Shown here one piece after another: positions 19,401-25,364 of a DNA stretch of 64,000 nt. The notes below the pieces were generated by a model, which saw nothing but the letters and a program-made list of their open reading frames with translations, made no database searches and was not told where the DNA came from. This DNA is from CAKVLS01 sp045534265. GTDB lineage: Bacteria; Bacillota; Clostridia; Christensenellales; UBA1242. The position numbers and the translations under genes are program-made. The stretch spans positions 62,001 through 126,000 of the forward strand of contig JAZSJH010000009.1 in assembly GCA_045534265.1 (NCBI GenBank), given 5' to 3'. Every line of letters begins with the position of its first letter. Positions within the stretch are counted from its first letter, which is position 1.

Positions 19401-20952
19401 ATATTGGACTCCAATTGGAACAATGGATTATCCATTCTCTTCAAAATTTGATTTCAATGGATATACAATCTCAAACCTTGTAATTGACTGTAACGATATA
19501 AGCTTTGGCGGATTGTTTGGTTATACTCAAGATGCAGAAATCATTGGTGGATTTATGGATAATGTATATATCAATATTGATATTACAAGCGAAGAGTATA
19601 ATGCATTAACAAGCGTTAAAGGTTTGTATGCAGGTGCATTGATTGGTAAAGGAAACAACACTAAAGTTTCTAATATTGAAATTACAGGAAATGTAGTTGG
19701 ATATTCTAAATACAACGCATATGTTGGTGGTCTTGCTGGCAACCTTACATTTGCAAAGAGTTCTACAGGCGGTAGTTCTCAAGACTACAAGGTAGACAAT
19801 GTTAAAGTAAAATTAATTACTGGATCTGAAGTATTAATTCCTGAAGATTATCGTAAAAATAATGGTTTTGGTATTGATGAGATTATTACCGAAGCTACAC
19901 AAGATGATAAACTTCAAGTAAATATCGCAGGCTTTAGCTTGACTGGCAATAGCTATACAGGTGGTATACTTGGTTATGTAGCTGGTAAGTATACTATTAG
20001 CTATACAACAGAAGCTTGGGTAGAAAAAGTATTTAATGAAACAGTTGTTGTATCTTATGCAAAATCTGATATTTCAAGATCATATTGTGGTGGTGTTGTA
20101 GGATATATGACAGAAAACACACACTTAAATATCGCTCAAAACAATGGTGATATTAAGTCTGCAACTTATGGTTATGACTATATCGGTGGTGTGGCAGGTA
20201 TGATTGCTGGTGGCTCTGAGATTACAAACTCTGTAAACAAAGCAGAAATCGAATGTAGCCAATTTGCTTCTGTTATCTCTTATAGCGGTGGTGTGGCAGG
20301 TTATATTAGAGATGGTTCTACAGCAGATAAGTGTGCTAACCTTGGCTCATCTTATAAGAATGTAGACTCTACTAAGATATTCTCTGCAGGTGCATTTGGT
20401 TATGTAGAAAAAGACGTAACGGGTGCTCTTCCTACAGTAAGCAATGTTGTGTACACAGACGTTCTTGGCTCTTATGAGAACCCAGAAGCAACTGGTCCAC
20501 ATGATGCAACTATAGGTTACTATGGTGATGGCGAACTTATTGCTGATGACGGAAGTATAACAGTTATGTACATTAATACACTAGCAGATGACGCAGTAAA
20601 AGATATCTTTGTATCTCCAATCTGGGATGCTTCTGGTAATGTAAGTTATTCTTCTGTATATGAAATAACATTTGATAGCAGTGTAATTGTATATGTTAAG
20701 ACAGCTCCAGATGCAAATACTTACGCTTCTACAGGTAGTGGAGCTAAGATTGCTATGGGAACTGAACTTGTAATTCAAGTTACAGATACTAGTCTAACAC
20801 ACATTATAGTTAATAGCAGAAGATATGCATTAACTCATACAGCTTCTGGCTCTGGAACAATTACTGTTTCAGAAAGTGGTACTCCAAACTGTATTGTTGT
20901 AAAACAACTAGCAAATGGAATTTCACAAATAAGAGCCGAAAGTGCTTCATAA
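4477..20952 (+). CDS. Giant GLUG/Ig-like lipoprotein (about 5,490 residues)
   Basis: The chosen start is the ATG at 4477, behind a GGAACGAAG Shine-Dalgarno. It opens a lipoprotein signal peptide with lipobox LLLGC, acylated Cys22. An in-frame TTG at 4444 would add eleven residues ahead of the signal and is less likely. The mature protein begins with Ig-like (BIG_2-type) segments (about residues 30-220; another about 1590-1650). It then carries six copies of a module with the consensus ytWTPIGt..PFkgtFdGNGytI.N. Most are followed by ladders of GG[IV][VI]G cores (GLUG). A Cys4 pair of CxxC motifs sits near residues 2152-2176. It should be anchored to the outer membrane face. An adhesive or glycan-interacting role is inferred, not shown. 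It is flanked by its own promoter and terminator, so it is monocistronic. Confidence 0.9.
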   Translation: MKKFFTILMMICFGFTGLLLGCGGGRYDNLTISIKTEQARAEDGSITLYVGEGTEDITVSMAGAPKGFNFVPSFSLSENIVKLGDVNHMLDNGVRKTIEGIAPGFTVLTAYTSEGSKTATLKINVIKKAESISYNTDYKIAVLNTAGHRTVIDTASAISIFPKDSNQNTIKYSLATPGLSDVVSIRGNELIALAGIETTPLTEFTVKAEVVNHLGEVNENVDPVYIPVRIMDNILPDDIKLYQSKTEYDSVSDAVLNNPINSTLILSKNYHENNATYVFVGVNTTENITVIPPANVSSSPVMTTLAGKPTRAGVKYFVYRVQAIRYSDVKSLTFTITVDGYENFFNFTTKLDVKCELYIRNFSVNDETLIDGESHEVTLYTNDQTSGTMIKIAVGNPKEILAADAKFFIQLYNHSTGEVVSSSDLSKFFIVTNLANNSHGLVEEGYLKEVNLALKLNGTTLSTADSGKYKLVITAEQPLAFTYKATTEVFIRIVQGISSMDSISYEGVENSVSDPIKINFEEGVEPLKVTLNAQPASETSYETLYAESTNEAVFKVVKESNLGNTFLIQPISVGKAEVRFCSKNLTSPLVYKVNVYEDIEDFFISVDEFSQASYIGKSTVVDNSLTSATIKANNVGAWSSNIQLKLSTLPTTAEFYETEVEVYNAAGEAVEKDGIYIQDENFKLNTRNLSFSMKHTTLDMTYKVVVKMINFDGTTIQKEFLVNSYVPITKITMTLTNNTLYNPNNLGYFDLNHTSKTYTKTQTTIATNANATFAYTANIFYEVIVNGTVTENLLIRNGTEFSLNPNYEITKYPQKVYLIAYALEFGKRVETEPAIITIKDPVTVDAMAVEGDINGDILYFKLGYDSFKDIKITLTPSINLFNSGVKWVQYREGTTEVLDFADNNGGQMVPVDTTDAIFSVDDLGNNNFRINAIQAGNARFLLIPEDKIKNINGSHYVYEWDKIIELFVSVADGSRQNPYHVASFKDFKDIEKAMDKFYVLTNDIAIEDNWIPLGYGTRTPLNGGINGLYSRIVNAETGEKYSVQYDITDISYAVALPSNISHYGLVYALGDGIVIEGEEDKDKAILENMIVSYSYVQAEFNGEFTFGGLVAINRGTIDNCRVTLTNVSIQLSGLSYSVGGMVGLNDGGTITNKDVDNAVNVNINIELKADNFLSAYFGGMVGQMKSGLINGYQKDYTEIDTVGITFGDQGYDVISNFRITTDKTYPSEIVSAVGGVVGFIQNTDTTAVDIKDLAVSGTVRASAIDNVGGIVGQVSGALNKEDNSVAVRFFNNTNNAKIFGRKYVGGVVGRAKYASFNYCSAENYRETQTTPRAFITGVDYVGGFGGMLENINISNSYVVSYFENAPDFKAEDISSTNSDIVVNSETATTESRVGGFVASLTLEDTYIVNKVATLLNSYVSSNSTRYCGGVFGYYNGLGGVNNVICKGFAKGFSPVTGQGTMGPISPAATFYSALNPTGMISSLADVVKGSGTYDDTAIWKTEATINDGLPYLLDDAGNILFAFLPITIEVVVKDQDGMDIDEFNNSGYVYVENNVALIYLNELTTGELTAEQLLALNTHKITDFAQLNVLPWTLKTSRLVITSSNSSVVRVSQDSLVAMKEGSARITVSSKLNADYRCEFFVIIKYGLTNYKLYETSNFAPSSEVKDDETDPITMVVDKKVALYENTTYTRNVDGTDYDLKVTNTTAVKFVLENDTYKDSFIINTNWTISHETYTEIAVSTLTTIYSKLITEDVAVKVTATPFLEVSYLNTQTQLFYEHLKATFYVKVVNGADNIYFESSISQTQGIEITQLQSFVFTVIMDTDTNEDAIVPTITDSEGNIIDDTGAYEGSVVRLQTNSGGEANIEEVIDGKRVLVGKKVSYTISYEAETDDDGRVESLKEDKKFVIFFSSLLVPDVKVSLPITVKPQDIVSADIGVYSSTADYNTSASGTTKNGTDKFIFNGGDNVALLTVEIYPDFSRFASFDIVYTSSSGFPISMTQLKYTKDAGENDDPFSDYGEGRGTYVTGYGMKVDKSTGGEPLLGSGSGIYSYSKIYYFSMMVGSEVPDLTTYTMTLVFYDSDKNIIEPRNISYTFQSLASPQIELGVKDKTLNNNLPIGTSNELNVQTKNYTGDIAWEISIDANGVEDGPTGHKCIVCGEKDGELPKQYTTCVACMNENFALLDSLVPTKDENGKYYLNIPSDNFDLLGRFIVIKGIIEKSEGSENFTDEAEIKVYVSLYTVTDMSVDGLSADLLKLQIYTPYSLKVNLSAVYNPDVDYTTHNSSGYTIANMVARLKDEISKAAIWEANEATGADKLIKNSTKLYNSCYSCISYGGYYAVYGEIVDIMSSITATAKVGYSGGVPVYIPIVDPPAEPDPDAEPVIDNTRSKTFSRQFTLTFTYQNDIKNPIPITSAEDFMKMEEGKDYRLSSDIMLTDYTPLTTRILSLDGNGYTIYVASFAEGIATTNLGLFATVAGADGTAEATMIYNLNVHYISNVIETITYPNGEIKYTYTLPEPPEKYPQKTLLDTTAVTEFNFGGIAGINNGIITNCSVTGLISITATDDSLTAAYVGGIAGVNNGFITNSNVTDLDLTSSGSIGGVAGSNTNTISSTYTDELYINNISKNTELFYTGGFVCDNGEGAKVLECYTQGRRNVNDVTIVNTNEGLKTSGTAGGFVYKNEGSIEDCYSNIAITASAFSAGFVFVNEEEAVVNNCYSISRVALNSKAASPFTGIGKDGGVVVTYNGTISNCFYLRDNYNNFGNEPATRITLNDFSTSDVFGTYNIKLNTNDPKVAEGYSWYIAGGKPRLTQTDIKTYSAYDYKGKTKNYTANSEVYFKYNNEDGKWFAYSKAAGMDKTKEMIITRRATLVYYVDGNSDEYYFKPAFDSNDNPMYGTVAGKQVRLYNTIDSARTGKVYFLDESVNKMKGYNTVSGGIDTTDIVDIYYSYIEEVYAEETGISANVWRDIETGKSYYKRTSDTGLYENFTIDAINQDPVMRFVYELEVVSVTYKTPEGTSLVDLSIDSEGECDFTYILTGAEYKEKYGIENIPEPYKTYGGCYSYRSLDSIQYHYGYSYFDENGNRIAPDDENNYPDKTMYVMGTKNNPYLIYDVVSYNTYFKDKFNSELSNINKREYYRVVGDINFDFENISTSSKILFGYLEGNGMTIRNITLTYVSGNQETIGFGLFSQSLFSIVNNLNLEVIEIASSAHTYVGGLVGWARTDVQETTETIDDNGTPIVYTSAQFNGKVIQEYDDIPEYLRKNYFNNIVVFKKDSVELENVGLVLGRNFAGGLVGYMTGRSKANNIDTSVNVNAAYVVSPDIKGRYLAYQNVKTDAEVTALSATNVYGPLTKPDGAGNQVPYTKSDWTYFINRQLSYSGLAFGVVDVEITDEDDDFNESYSVYDILVSGKFSGAGGTIGGVIGLLAKDNIAYNINVKVLEEQTIRGSLYAGGLIGENRGKLIASTIDYEDEKQNNNVALVTNTRINKTFFNNNASTKAIGGLVGFNNGGEITSCVSHIDVRNSIANVAGGAVGRSIMGKYSHVIVSGSVRAKSIMGGFTGTSNTRFAYIGEDGIGVAAQQAIYPNDGSNETTVKAESITITADNYTSCIAANNWQLDDYPFLTEKEAVKRVAGGFIGSEALSPHYYVNMTTHATDPTTGLPNPYTASMQIYSRMNKCFYTNSLYYGSYGKDTNPSFYMPIAYITDFDTVTLYNEKAADGNQVFPYMYPFIATNTIYGKDNTSNAIVGLTHYQIAYGDANMYSTDYITSSATQPIESLASGTDVNITVTLPYEETIEETNLYETTMTRKYLAKTDLIVTTTEGVKSYAYKYQMKSDQLLSGTGPFVYTEKIKPDGVTVQSREFGVIEKYFVYADFVNSQDFDIGENFYGKMEEDNNVYPKVFIKSSSLEWMSWDGSEFNEDENGFYLIENEKELAALAFVVNEDKTDSKTGKKYGDETHKYKLMADLDLSGKYWTPIGTEDFPFKALFDGNGHTIANANMTLDGADFAGLFGYIENATVKNLTVTGGSMVSIYNGSTTYAGGIIGFAGYSTIENCINENSVSGDGFVGGIAGSAYTTTIKDSYNRGKIVLESVLGASKASASDPGHPSAGGIVGYSDTLTLQYTDVSAHAVVNAGEIVVTDNITSYTAESFTKIVCSVGGFVGYNFSGKTLISDFVYNTGSMTVTTNAHDINVGGIYGYVRDNSGLTHTGYSINKLRNNGDVTVYDTNIYSVNSSTEYCSKESAANGQRPLAIAAVGGVIGKYSTTKDSKIGLFSNTGKVIFDNQMSSRSISGVGGLVGIISVSSYSTTATYLEESYNMADVEVKVNSGETNIAIGIGGILGQHSVNVSNGSHVYINNTYNMGDIASSGYGRVMSGGIYGVSVLRNSAGADADTATGKYVLANDILANGETNTASFVSISNSYNIGSVTGSSSNMYGLGALMGYGIGATCTSKNYYLAGCASYPFATMSKTPQQNEMGETEIVETTTAVLDQVNAYEQKTTNTLKLYIPTSTVGISFTTYSTAWEQKVPTWYPTLKNNYETLLWDESYTPLSVQGQDYTIDSADQLAYLSYAVNNGILDTVGVQIKLTNNIDMANRYFTPIGNKTYPFKGTFNGDGYSINNITIDPNSALIIMDNGIAETVGSLFGYVDGGTIKNTGLISPIIKNVDFATGFVYSMTNTSHMEYCYTDNYEISDPDVVKDANVQVADRIKEGLISGKKDTSGFAHTINNSTINAGYLNVPLVADPVEDTSFKPKLAGFAVNSISSMVTNCYISEGAEGGREMFTYNTYNNTDSLFNKFVLNSVDVDGQNINSVEHSYNLGNGINNYIIKTFDSNEGKYVTNITDTLMSGIVDSGVDSYTLSQAGWDVIDIWSYEYSLLGDLSEDANRPATIRGLGQNWYNTECEDLILKNNAGKPITEKSATDSGMAQYYIYYEIRTAEELAWVARMINNGKIDSKDASGNLYVFKLMNDINLLGKYWTPIGTMDYPFSSKFDFNGYTISNLVIDCNDISFGGLFGYTQDAEIIGGFMDNVYINIDITSEEYNALTSVKGLYAGALIGKGNNTKVSNIEITGNVVGYSKYNAYVGGLAGNLTFAKSSTGGSSQDYKVDNVKVKLITGSEVLIPEDYRKNNGFGIDEIITEATQDDKLQVNIAGFSLTGNSYTGGILGYVAGKYTISYTTEAWVEKVFNETVVVSYAKSDISRSYCGGVVGYMTENTHLNIAQNNGDIKSATYGYDYIGGVAGMIAGGSEITNSVNKAEIECSQFASVISYSGGVAGYIRDGSTADKCANLGSSYKNVDSTKIFSAGAFGYVEKDVTGALPTVSNVVYTDVLGSYENPEATGPHDATIGYYGDGELIADDGSITVMYINTLADDAVKDIFVSPIWDASGNVSYSSVYEITFDSSVIVYVKTAPDANTYASTGSGAKIAMGTELVIQVTDTSLTHIIVNSRRYALTHTASGSGTITVSESGTPNCIVVKQLANGISQIRAESAS
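7387..19560 (+). repeat. Six repeated capping modules inside the giant lipoprotein
   Basis: Modules start near bases 7387, 11701, 13780, 16240, 18133 and 19261. The clearest (16240, 18133, 19261) share an order of motifs: an EELAWLA-like helix, a KLmnDIdl strand, yWTPIGt, PFkgtFdGNGytIsN, then GLFGY and a set of GG[IV][VI]G cores. The other three are more diverged but keep the D-I strand and usually the GNG turn. The likely reading is repeated beta-helix domains, each opening with a cap. This is internal protein repetition, not a DNA tandem repeat. Confidence 0.7.
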
Positions 20953-20956
20953 AACA

Positions 20957-20994
20957 AAAAAAAGACATAACAAAAAAGTTATGTCTTTTTTTAT
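20957..20994 (+). terminator. Intrinsic terminator after giant lipoprotein
   Basis: The stem AAGACATAAC/GTTATGTCTT (20962-20971 with 20978-20987) has an A-rich loop and is followed by seven T. Confidence 0.9.
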
Positions 20995-21188
20995 TTAATA
21001 TAAAAAAGTTTTTGTATTTTAACCTATACATTCACAAAAAGAGTAGGGAAAATTTATCTTAAAAAATATTGCATTTATGAAATAAAAAACATATAAAATT
21101 ATCAATTTTTCTTGTTAAAAAGGGATTGAGATATAATAATTACATTTTTTGTTACAACAAAATATGTAAAAATATAAAAAAATAGCCC

Positions 21189-21217
21189 TTGACACACACG
21201 GCAAGGTTGTATGTATA
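21189..21217 (+). promoter_or_regulatory. Possible promoter in rpoB upstream spacer
   Basis: There is a perfect TTGACA, then TGTATA after 17 bases (or TATAAA after 19). The -35 is good but the -10 is ambiguous. Confidence 0.35.
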
Positions 21218-21287
21218 AAAGCATTTTTTTAGATATTGCTTAATTATAATGTATATTATATATATAATTTAAGTGGAAAAATAAAAA

Positions 21288-21315
21288 AACTCCAAACTTT
21301 TGGAGTTAAAAATTT
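21288..21315 (+). terminator. Hairpin with T-run upstream of rpoB
   Basis: The stem AACTCCAA/TTGGAGTT (21288-21295 with 21300-21307) has a four-base loop and is followed by A5 then T7. It would end a transcript of about 90 bases from the possible promoter at 21189. Confidence 0.5.
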
Positions 21316-21380
21316 TTTTCATAAAATTTTGCGTTTGTCAAGCAAAAAATAATAATTTTTCAAAAAAGTATGAAAAATTA

Positions 21381-21409
21381 TTGACTTATCAAATTTTGGG
21401 TGTTATAAT
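21381..21409 (+). promoter_or_regulatory. rpoBC promoter
   Basis: TTGACT and TATAAT are separated by 17 bases. The predicted start near 21416 leaves a leader of about 180 bases before rpoB. Confidence 0.8.
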
Positions 21410-21463
21410 AAGTCTTGCATTATATTGGATAATTGTCTTAATAGGCATATTTTGAGCTTTTTG

Positions 21464-21514
21464 ATTGCTTCGTAATATAAACATATCATACTTTATGTTT
21501 TTGTGGCAAGCAAT
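21464..21514 (+). promoter_or_regulatory. Structured rpoB leader hairpin
   Basis: Two nested stems are visible: ATTGCTT (21464-21470) with AAGCAAT (21508-21514), and inside it AAACATA (21479-21485) with TATGTTT (21494-21500). A T-rich stretch follows at 21523-21530. It sits in the middle of the rpoB leader and could act in attenuation or transcript stability. It matches no family I can name. Confidence 0.45.
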
Positions 21515-21594
21515 TTTCAAAGATTTTTTATAATATGTTTATATAGGTTTTTATTCATACAATACAATTTAATAATAAATAATAAGGAGCCGAA

Positions 21595-24500
21595 ATGGTA
21601 CAATCTAAACCTAGCATTAAAAATGTTATGTACGGTAAAGTAGAAAGAAAGAATTTCTCAAAAATTTCAGAGCCAATTGAGATGCCATACCTACTTGATG
21701 TACAAAAAGAAGCTTACAAACAATTTTTGGAAAGGGGCATTGGTGAAATCCTTGAAGAGTTTTCTCCTATTACTGACTACAGTAACAAAGCAGAAATCTA
21801 CTTTACAAACTATACTCTAGACCAAACAAGCAAATATACTCGTGAAGAGTGTATGAGAAAGGGTGTAACTTATTCTGTTGCATTAAAAGCAAGAGCGAGA
21901 CTAGTTAGAAAGGAAGATGGTGAAGTAATCGAACAAGACGTATTCTTGGGAGATGTTCCACTTATGACCGAAGAAGGCTCTTTTATTTTTAACGGTATAC
22001 AAAGAGTAGTTGTTAGCCAAATCGTAAGATCACCTTCTGTTTATTACGAAACAACACAAGATGACAAAACTGGTAAATGGCTATACAAAGGTACAATTAT
22101 CCCAACACGTGGTACTTGGATTGAAGTAGAACAAAACGTTAACGACCTACTTAAAGTAGTTGTTGATAGAAGCGCAAAAGTTTCTTTTGGCGTTTTCCTA
22201 AAATGTTTTGGATACAACGCAGTTCAAATTGCTGAAATGTTTGGCAATGATCCACTTGTTGTTAATACTTTGGCTAAAGAAACACAACAAACTCAAGAAG
22301 AAGCATTGATAGAGTTTGCTAAAAAGACTAGACCTGCTGATATTCCATCTGCAGAAGCAACTCACGGATTTATCAATGACCTATTCTTCTCACATAGATA
22401 CTACAACTTGGCTCGTGTAGGTAGATACAAAATTGATAAAAAATTAAGCATTGCAACTAGAATCACTGGACAAGTTGCTCAAAAAGATATTAATATCGGC
22501 AGAAAAGTAGTTGTTAAAGCTGGAGATCTAATCTCTGCAGAAGTTGCAAGAGATATTCAAGAAGCTGGTATCAACGAAGTTTGGGTTAGAGCAAAAGACA
22601 ACAAAGGTCAATTCATGATGGACGGCAAAGAATTTGTTGGACACAAAGTAATTGGTAACAACAGAGTTCACTTGTCTTCAATCTTCCCATGTGACGAAGA
22701 AGCACTTGGAATCAAAGAGATGGTTCACTACCCAACACTTCAATCTATTCTTAAAGAATGCAAAGGCAGAACTCAAGAAGAAACTGAAGATGTTATTAGA
22801 GAAAATGCAAAACTTCTTATGGGTATGCAACTTACTATGGACGATATTATCGCAACATTTAGCTATCACCTTGGACTTAACAACGGTGTTGGTGCTATCG
22901 ATAACATTGACCACCTAGCTAACAGACGTATTGCTTCTGTTGGTGAACTTATGGCAGGGGCGTTTAGAAGCGGTGTTAACAAACTTGCAAGTGTAATCAA
23001 AGAAACACTTCAAGCACAAGATTTGTCAACAATCAACCCATCTTCTATTATCAATGCTCGTCCTATTAACAAAGCATTAAAAGACTTCTTAGCAAGCTCA
23101 CAATTGTCACAACTTATGGATCAAGTAAACCCAATAAGCGAACTTACTCAAAAGAGAAAGATGTCAGCCGTTGGTCCTGGTGGTGTTAAGAAAGAAAGAG
23201 CTACTGCAGAAGTTCGTGATATTCACTATTCTCACTATGGTAGAATCTGTGCCCTTGAAACTCCAGAAGGTCAAGGTATCGGTCTTATCACATCTATTGC
23301 TACATATGCAAAAATTAACGAATATGGTTTCCTTCTATCTCCATATAGAGTAGTAGACAAAGCAAATGGCGTTGTAACAGACAAAGTTGTATACTTAATG
23401 GCAGACGAAGAAGAAAACTGCTATATGGCTCAAGCAATTGAACCACTTGACGAACAAGGAAGATTTATAAACAAGAGAATCATTTGTCGTCATAGAGATA
23501 CTGTTATGGAAGTTCCAGCAAGTCAAATCGACTATGTTGACGTAAGCCCAAGACAATTTATCTCAGCCGCAACTTGCCTTATCCCATTCCTAGCAAACGA
23601 CGATACAGCTCGTGCAATGATGGGTTCTAACATGCAACGTCAGGCTGTTCCACTACTAACTACTGAATCTCCAATGATCGGTACTGGTATGGAATACAAA
23701 ATCGCCGTAGACAGCGGCGCTATGATACTAGCTAAAAATCCTGGTTTTGTAACTTATGTTTCTGGTAAAGAAATCAAAGTTAAAAATGATGATGGTAATA
23801 CAGATGTTTACACACTAATGAAGTTTACAAAAACTAACCAAGACACTTGTATCAACCAAAAACCAGCAGTTAAGAAAGGTCAAAGAGTAGAAAAAGGCGA
23901 CACAATCGCTGATGGTTTCTCTACTCAAAACGGAGAACTTGCCCTAGGTAAAAATATGCTTATTGCATATATGAACTGGGAAGGTTATAACTACGAAGAC
24001 GCGATCCTTATTTCTGAAAGAATCGTAAAAGAAGATATCTTTACATCTATCACTTTGAAAGTAGAAGATATCAAAGCAAGAGCTACAAAACTTGGTGATG
24101 AAGAAATCACAAGAGATATTCCAAACCTATCTGAAGACGCTTTGAAAAACCTTGATGAAAACGGTATTATCAGAGTTGGTGCAGAAGTTAGACCTGGCGA
24201 TATCCTTGTTGGTAAAGTAACTCCAAAGGGTGAAACTGAACTAACTCCAGAAGAGAGACTACTTCGTGCTATCTTTGGCGAAAAGGCTAGAGAAGTTAGA
24301 GATACATCACTTCGTGTACAACACGGACATGGTGGTATCGTAGTAGATGTTCAAGTATTTACTCGTAAAAACAAAGACGAACTAGAACCAGGTGTTAACA
24401 CTATGGTTAAAGTATTCGTTGCTCAAAAACGTAAACTTTCTGTCGGCGACAAAATGGCTGGTCGTCACGGTAACAAAGGTGTAGTTTCTAGAGTACTTCC

Positions 24501-25347
24501 AGAAGCTGATATGCCATTTATGGCTAACGGCAGACCTGTAGATATCGTTCTAAACCCACTAGGTATCCCTAGCCGTATGAACGTTGGTCAGGTTCTAGAA
24601 GTTCTACTTGGTAAGGTTGCAAGAGCCCTTGATTGGAAAGTTGCAATCCCAGTATTTGACTGCGCTAACGAAAAAGATATATTCACTCTACTTAATGAGT
24701 ACAAACCAGAAATTGATGCTCACTACGGCAAAGACGTAGATGATATCGTTGATGGTAAGATGACTCTATATGATGGAAGAACTGGTGAGCCATTTGAAAA
24801 CCGTGTTACAGTCGGCGTAATGTATATGATTAAGCTCGACCACATGGTTGATAGCAAAATGCACGCTCGTTCAACTGGTCCATACTCACTTGTAACTCAA
24901 CAACCTCTTGGCGGTAAAGCTATGTTTGGTGGACAAAGATTCGGTGAAATGGAAGTTTGGGCGCTTGAAGCGTATGGTGTATCAAAACTTCTACAAGAAA
25001 TGCTAACTGTAAAATCAGATGATGTTACAGGTAGAAATAGAACATACGAAGCTATTGTAAAAGGTCAACCTATTGCAGAGCCAGGTGTTCCAGAATCATT
25101 TAAGGTTCTTGTCAAGGAACTTCAAAGCTTGTGCCTAGACATAAGAATCTTGAACGAAAACAAACAAGAAATCCCTATCGACGATCTAAATAAAGATTAC
25201 GATGAGCCTGTTCCTTTCAATCCACCTAAAGAAAAGGTAGATGATGGTGAAGAAATAGACATTATCCCAGAAACCGAAGAAATTGTTACAGAAGAAGCAG
25301 TTTTTGAAAACTTTGATGATGACAGTTTGTTTGATGATATTGATTAA
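21595..25347 (+). CDS. rpoB: DNA-directed RNA polymerase subunit beta
   Basis: The beta subunit of core RNA polymerase, 1,250 residues, forms one side of the active-site cleft. The start is the ATG at 21595 behind AAGGAG. The rifampicin-pocket segment (residues about 501-565) and the MAGRHGNKG motif near 955 are both present. Within the pocket, the position equivalent to E. coli His526 is Gln519, Arg529 is Lys522 and Phe514 is Leu507. The C-terminus ends in an acidic tail of about 40 residues. rpoC follows after 17 bases with its own Shine-Dalgarno, forming one operon. The usual upstream rplKAJL genes are not adjacent. Confidence 0.98.
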   Translation: MVQSKPSIKNVMYGKVERKNFSKISEPIEMPYLLDVQKEAYKQFLERGIGEILEEFSPITDYSNKAEIYFTNYTLDQTSKYTREECMRKGVTYSVALKARARLVRKEDGEVIEQDVFLGDVPLMTEEGSFIFNGIQRVVVSQIVRSPSVYYETTQDDKTGKWLYKGTIIPTRGTWIEVEQNVNDLLKVVVDRSAKVSFGVFLKCFGYNAVQIAEMFGNDPLVVNTLAKETQQTQEEALIEFAKKTRPADIPSAEATHGFINDLFFSHRYYNLARVGRYKIDKKLSIATRITGQVAQKDINIGRKVVVKAGDLISAEVARDIQEAGINEVWVRAKDNKGQFMMDGKEFVGHKVIGNNRVHLSSIFPCDEEALGIKEMVHYPTLQSILKECKGRTQEETEDVIRENAKLLMGMQLTMDDIIATFSYHLGLNNGVGAIDNIDHLANRRIASVGELMAGAFRSGVNKLASVIKETLQAQDLSTINPSSIINARPINKALKDFLASSQLSQLMDQVNPISELTQKRKMSAVGPGGVKKERATAEVRDIHYSHYGRICALETPEGQGIGLITSIATYAKINEYGFLLSPYRVVDKANGVVTDKVVYLMADEEENCYMAQAIEPLDEQGRFINKRIICRHRDTVMEVPASQIDYVDVSPRQFISAATCLIPFLANDDTARAMMGSNMQRQAVPLLTTESPMIGTGMEYKIAVDSGAMILAKNPGFVTYVSGKEIKVKNDDGNTDVYTLMKFTKTNQDTCINQKPAVKKGQRVEKGDTIADGFSTQNGELALGKNMLIAYMNWEGYNYEDAILISERIVKEDIFTSITLKVEDIKARATKLGDEEITRDIPNLSEDALKNLDENGIIRVGAEVRPGDILVGKVTPKGETELTPEERLLRAIFGEKAREVRDTSLRVQHGHGGIVVDVQVFTRKNKDELEPGVNTMVKVFVAQKRKLSVGDKMAGRHGNKGVVSRVLPEADMPFMANGRPVDIVLNPLGIPSRMNVGQVLEVLLGKVARALDWKVAIPVFDCANEKDIFTLLNEYKPEIDAHYGKDVDDIVDGKMTLYDGRTGEPFENRVTVGVMYMIKLDHMVDSKMHARSTGPYSLVTQQPLGGKAMFGGQRFGEMEVWALEAYGVSKLLQEMLTVKSDDVTGRNRTYEAIVKGQPIAEPGVPESFKVLVKELQSLCLDIRILNENKQEIPIDDLNKDYDEPVPFNPPKEKVDDGEEIDIIPETEEIVTEEAVFENFDDDSLFDDID

Positions 25348-25364
25348 TAAGGAGAAAAGTGTAG

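Larger units (their letters stand above)
20995..21380. other. AT-rich spacer upstream of rpoB
   Basis: No gene is seen. It holds a possible promoter at 21189-21217 and a hairpin with a T-run at 21288-21315, listed separately. The rplKAJL genes that usually precede rpoB are not here. Confidence 0.6.

Noticed and set aside
9960..20700. Minus-strand frames inside the giant lipoprotein
   Set aside because: They are short, lack Shine-Dalgarno sequences and are antisense shadows of the long repeat frame.
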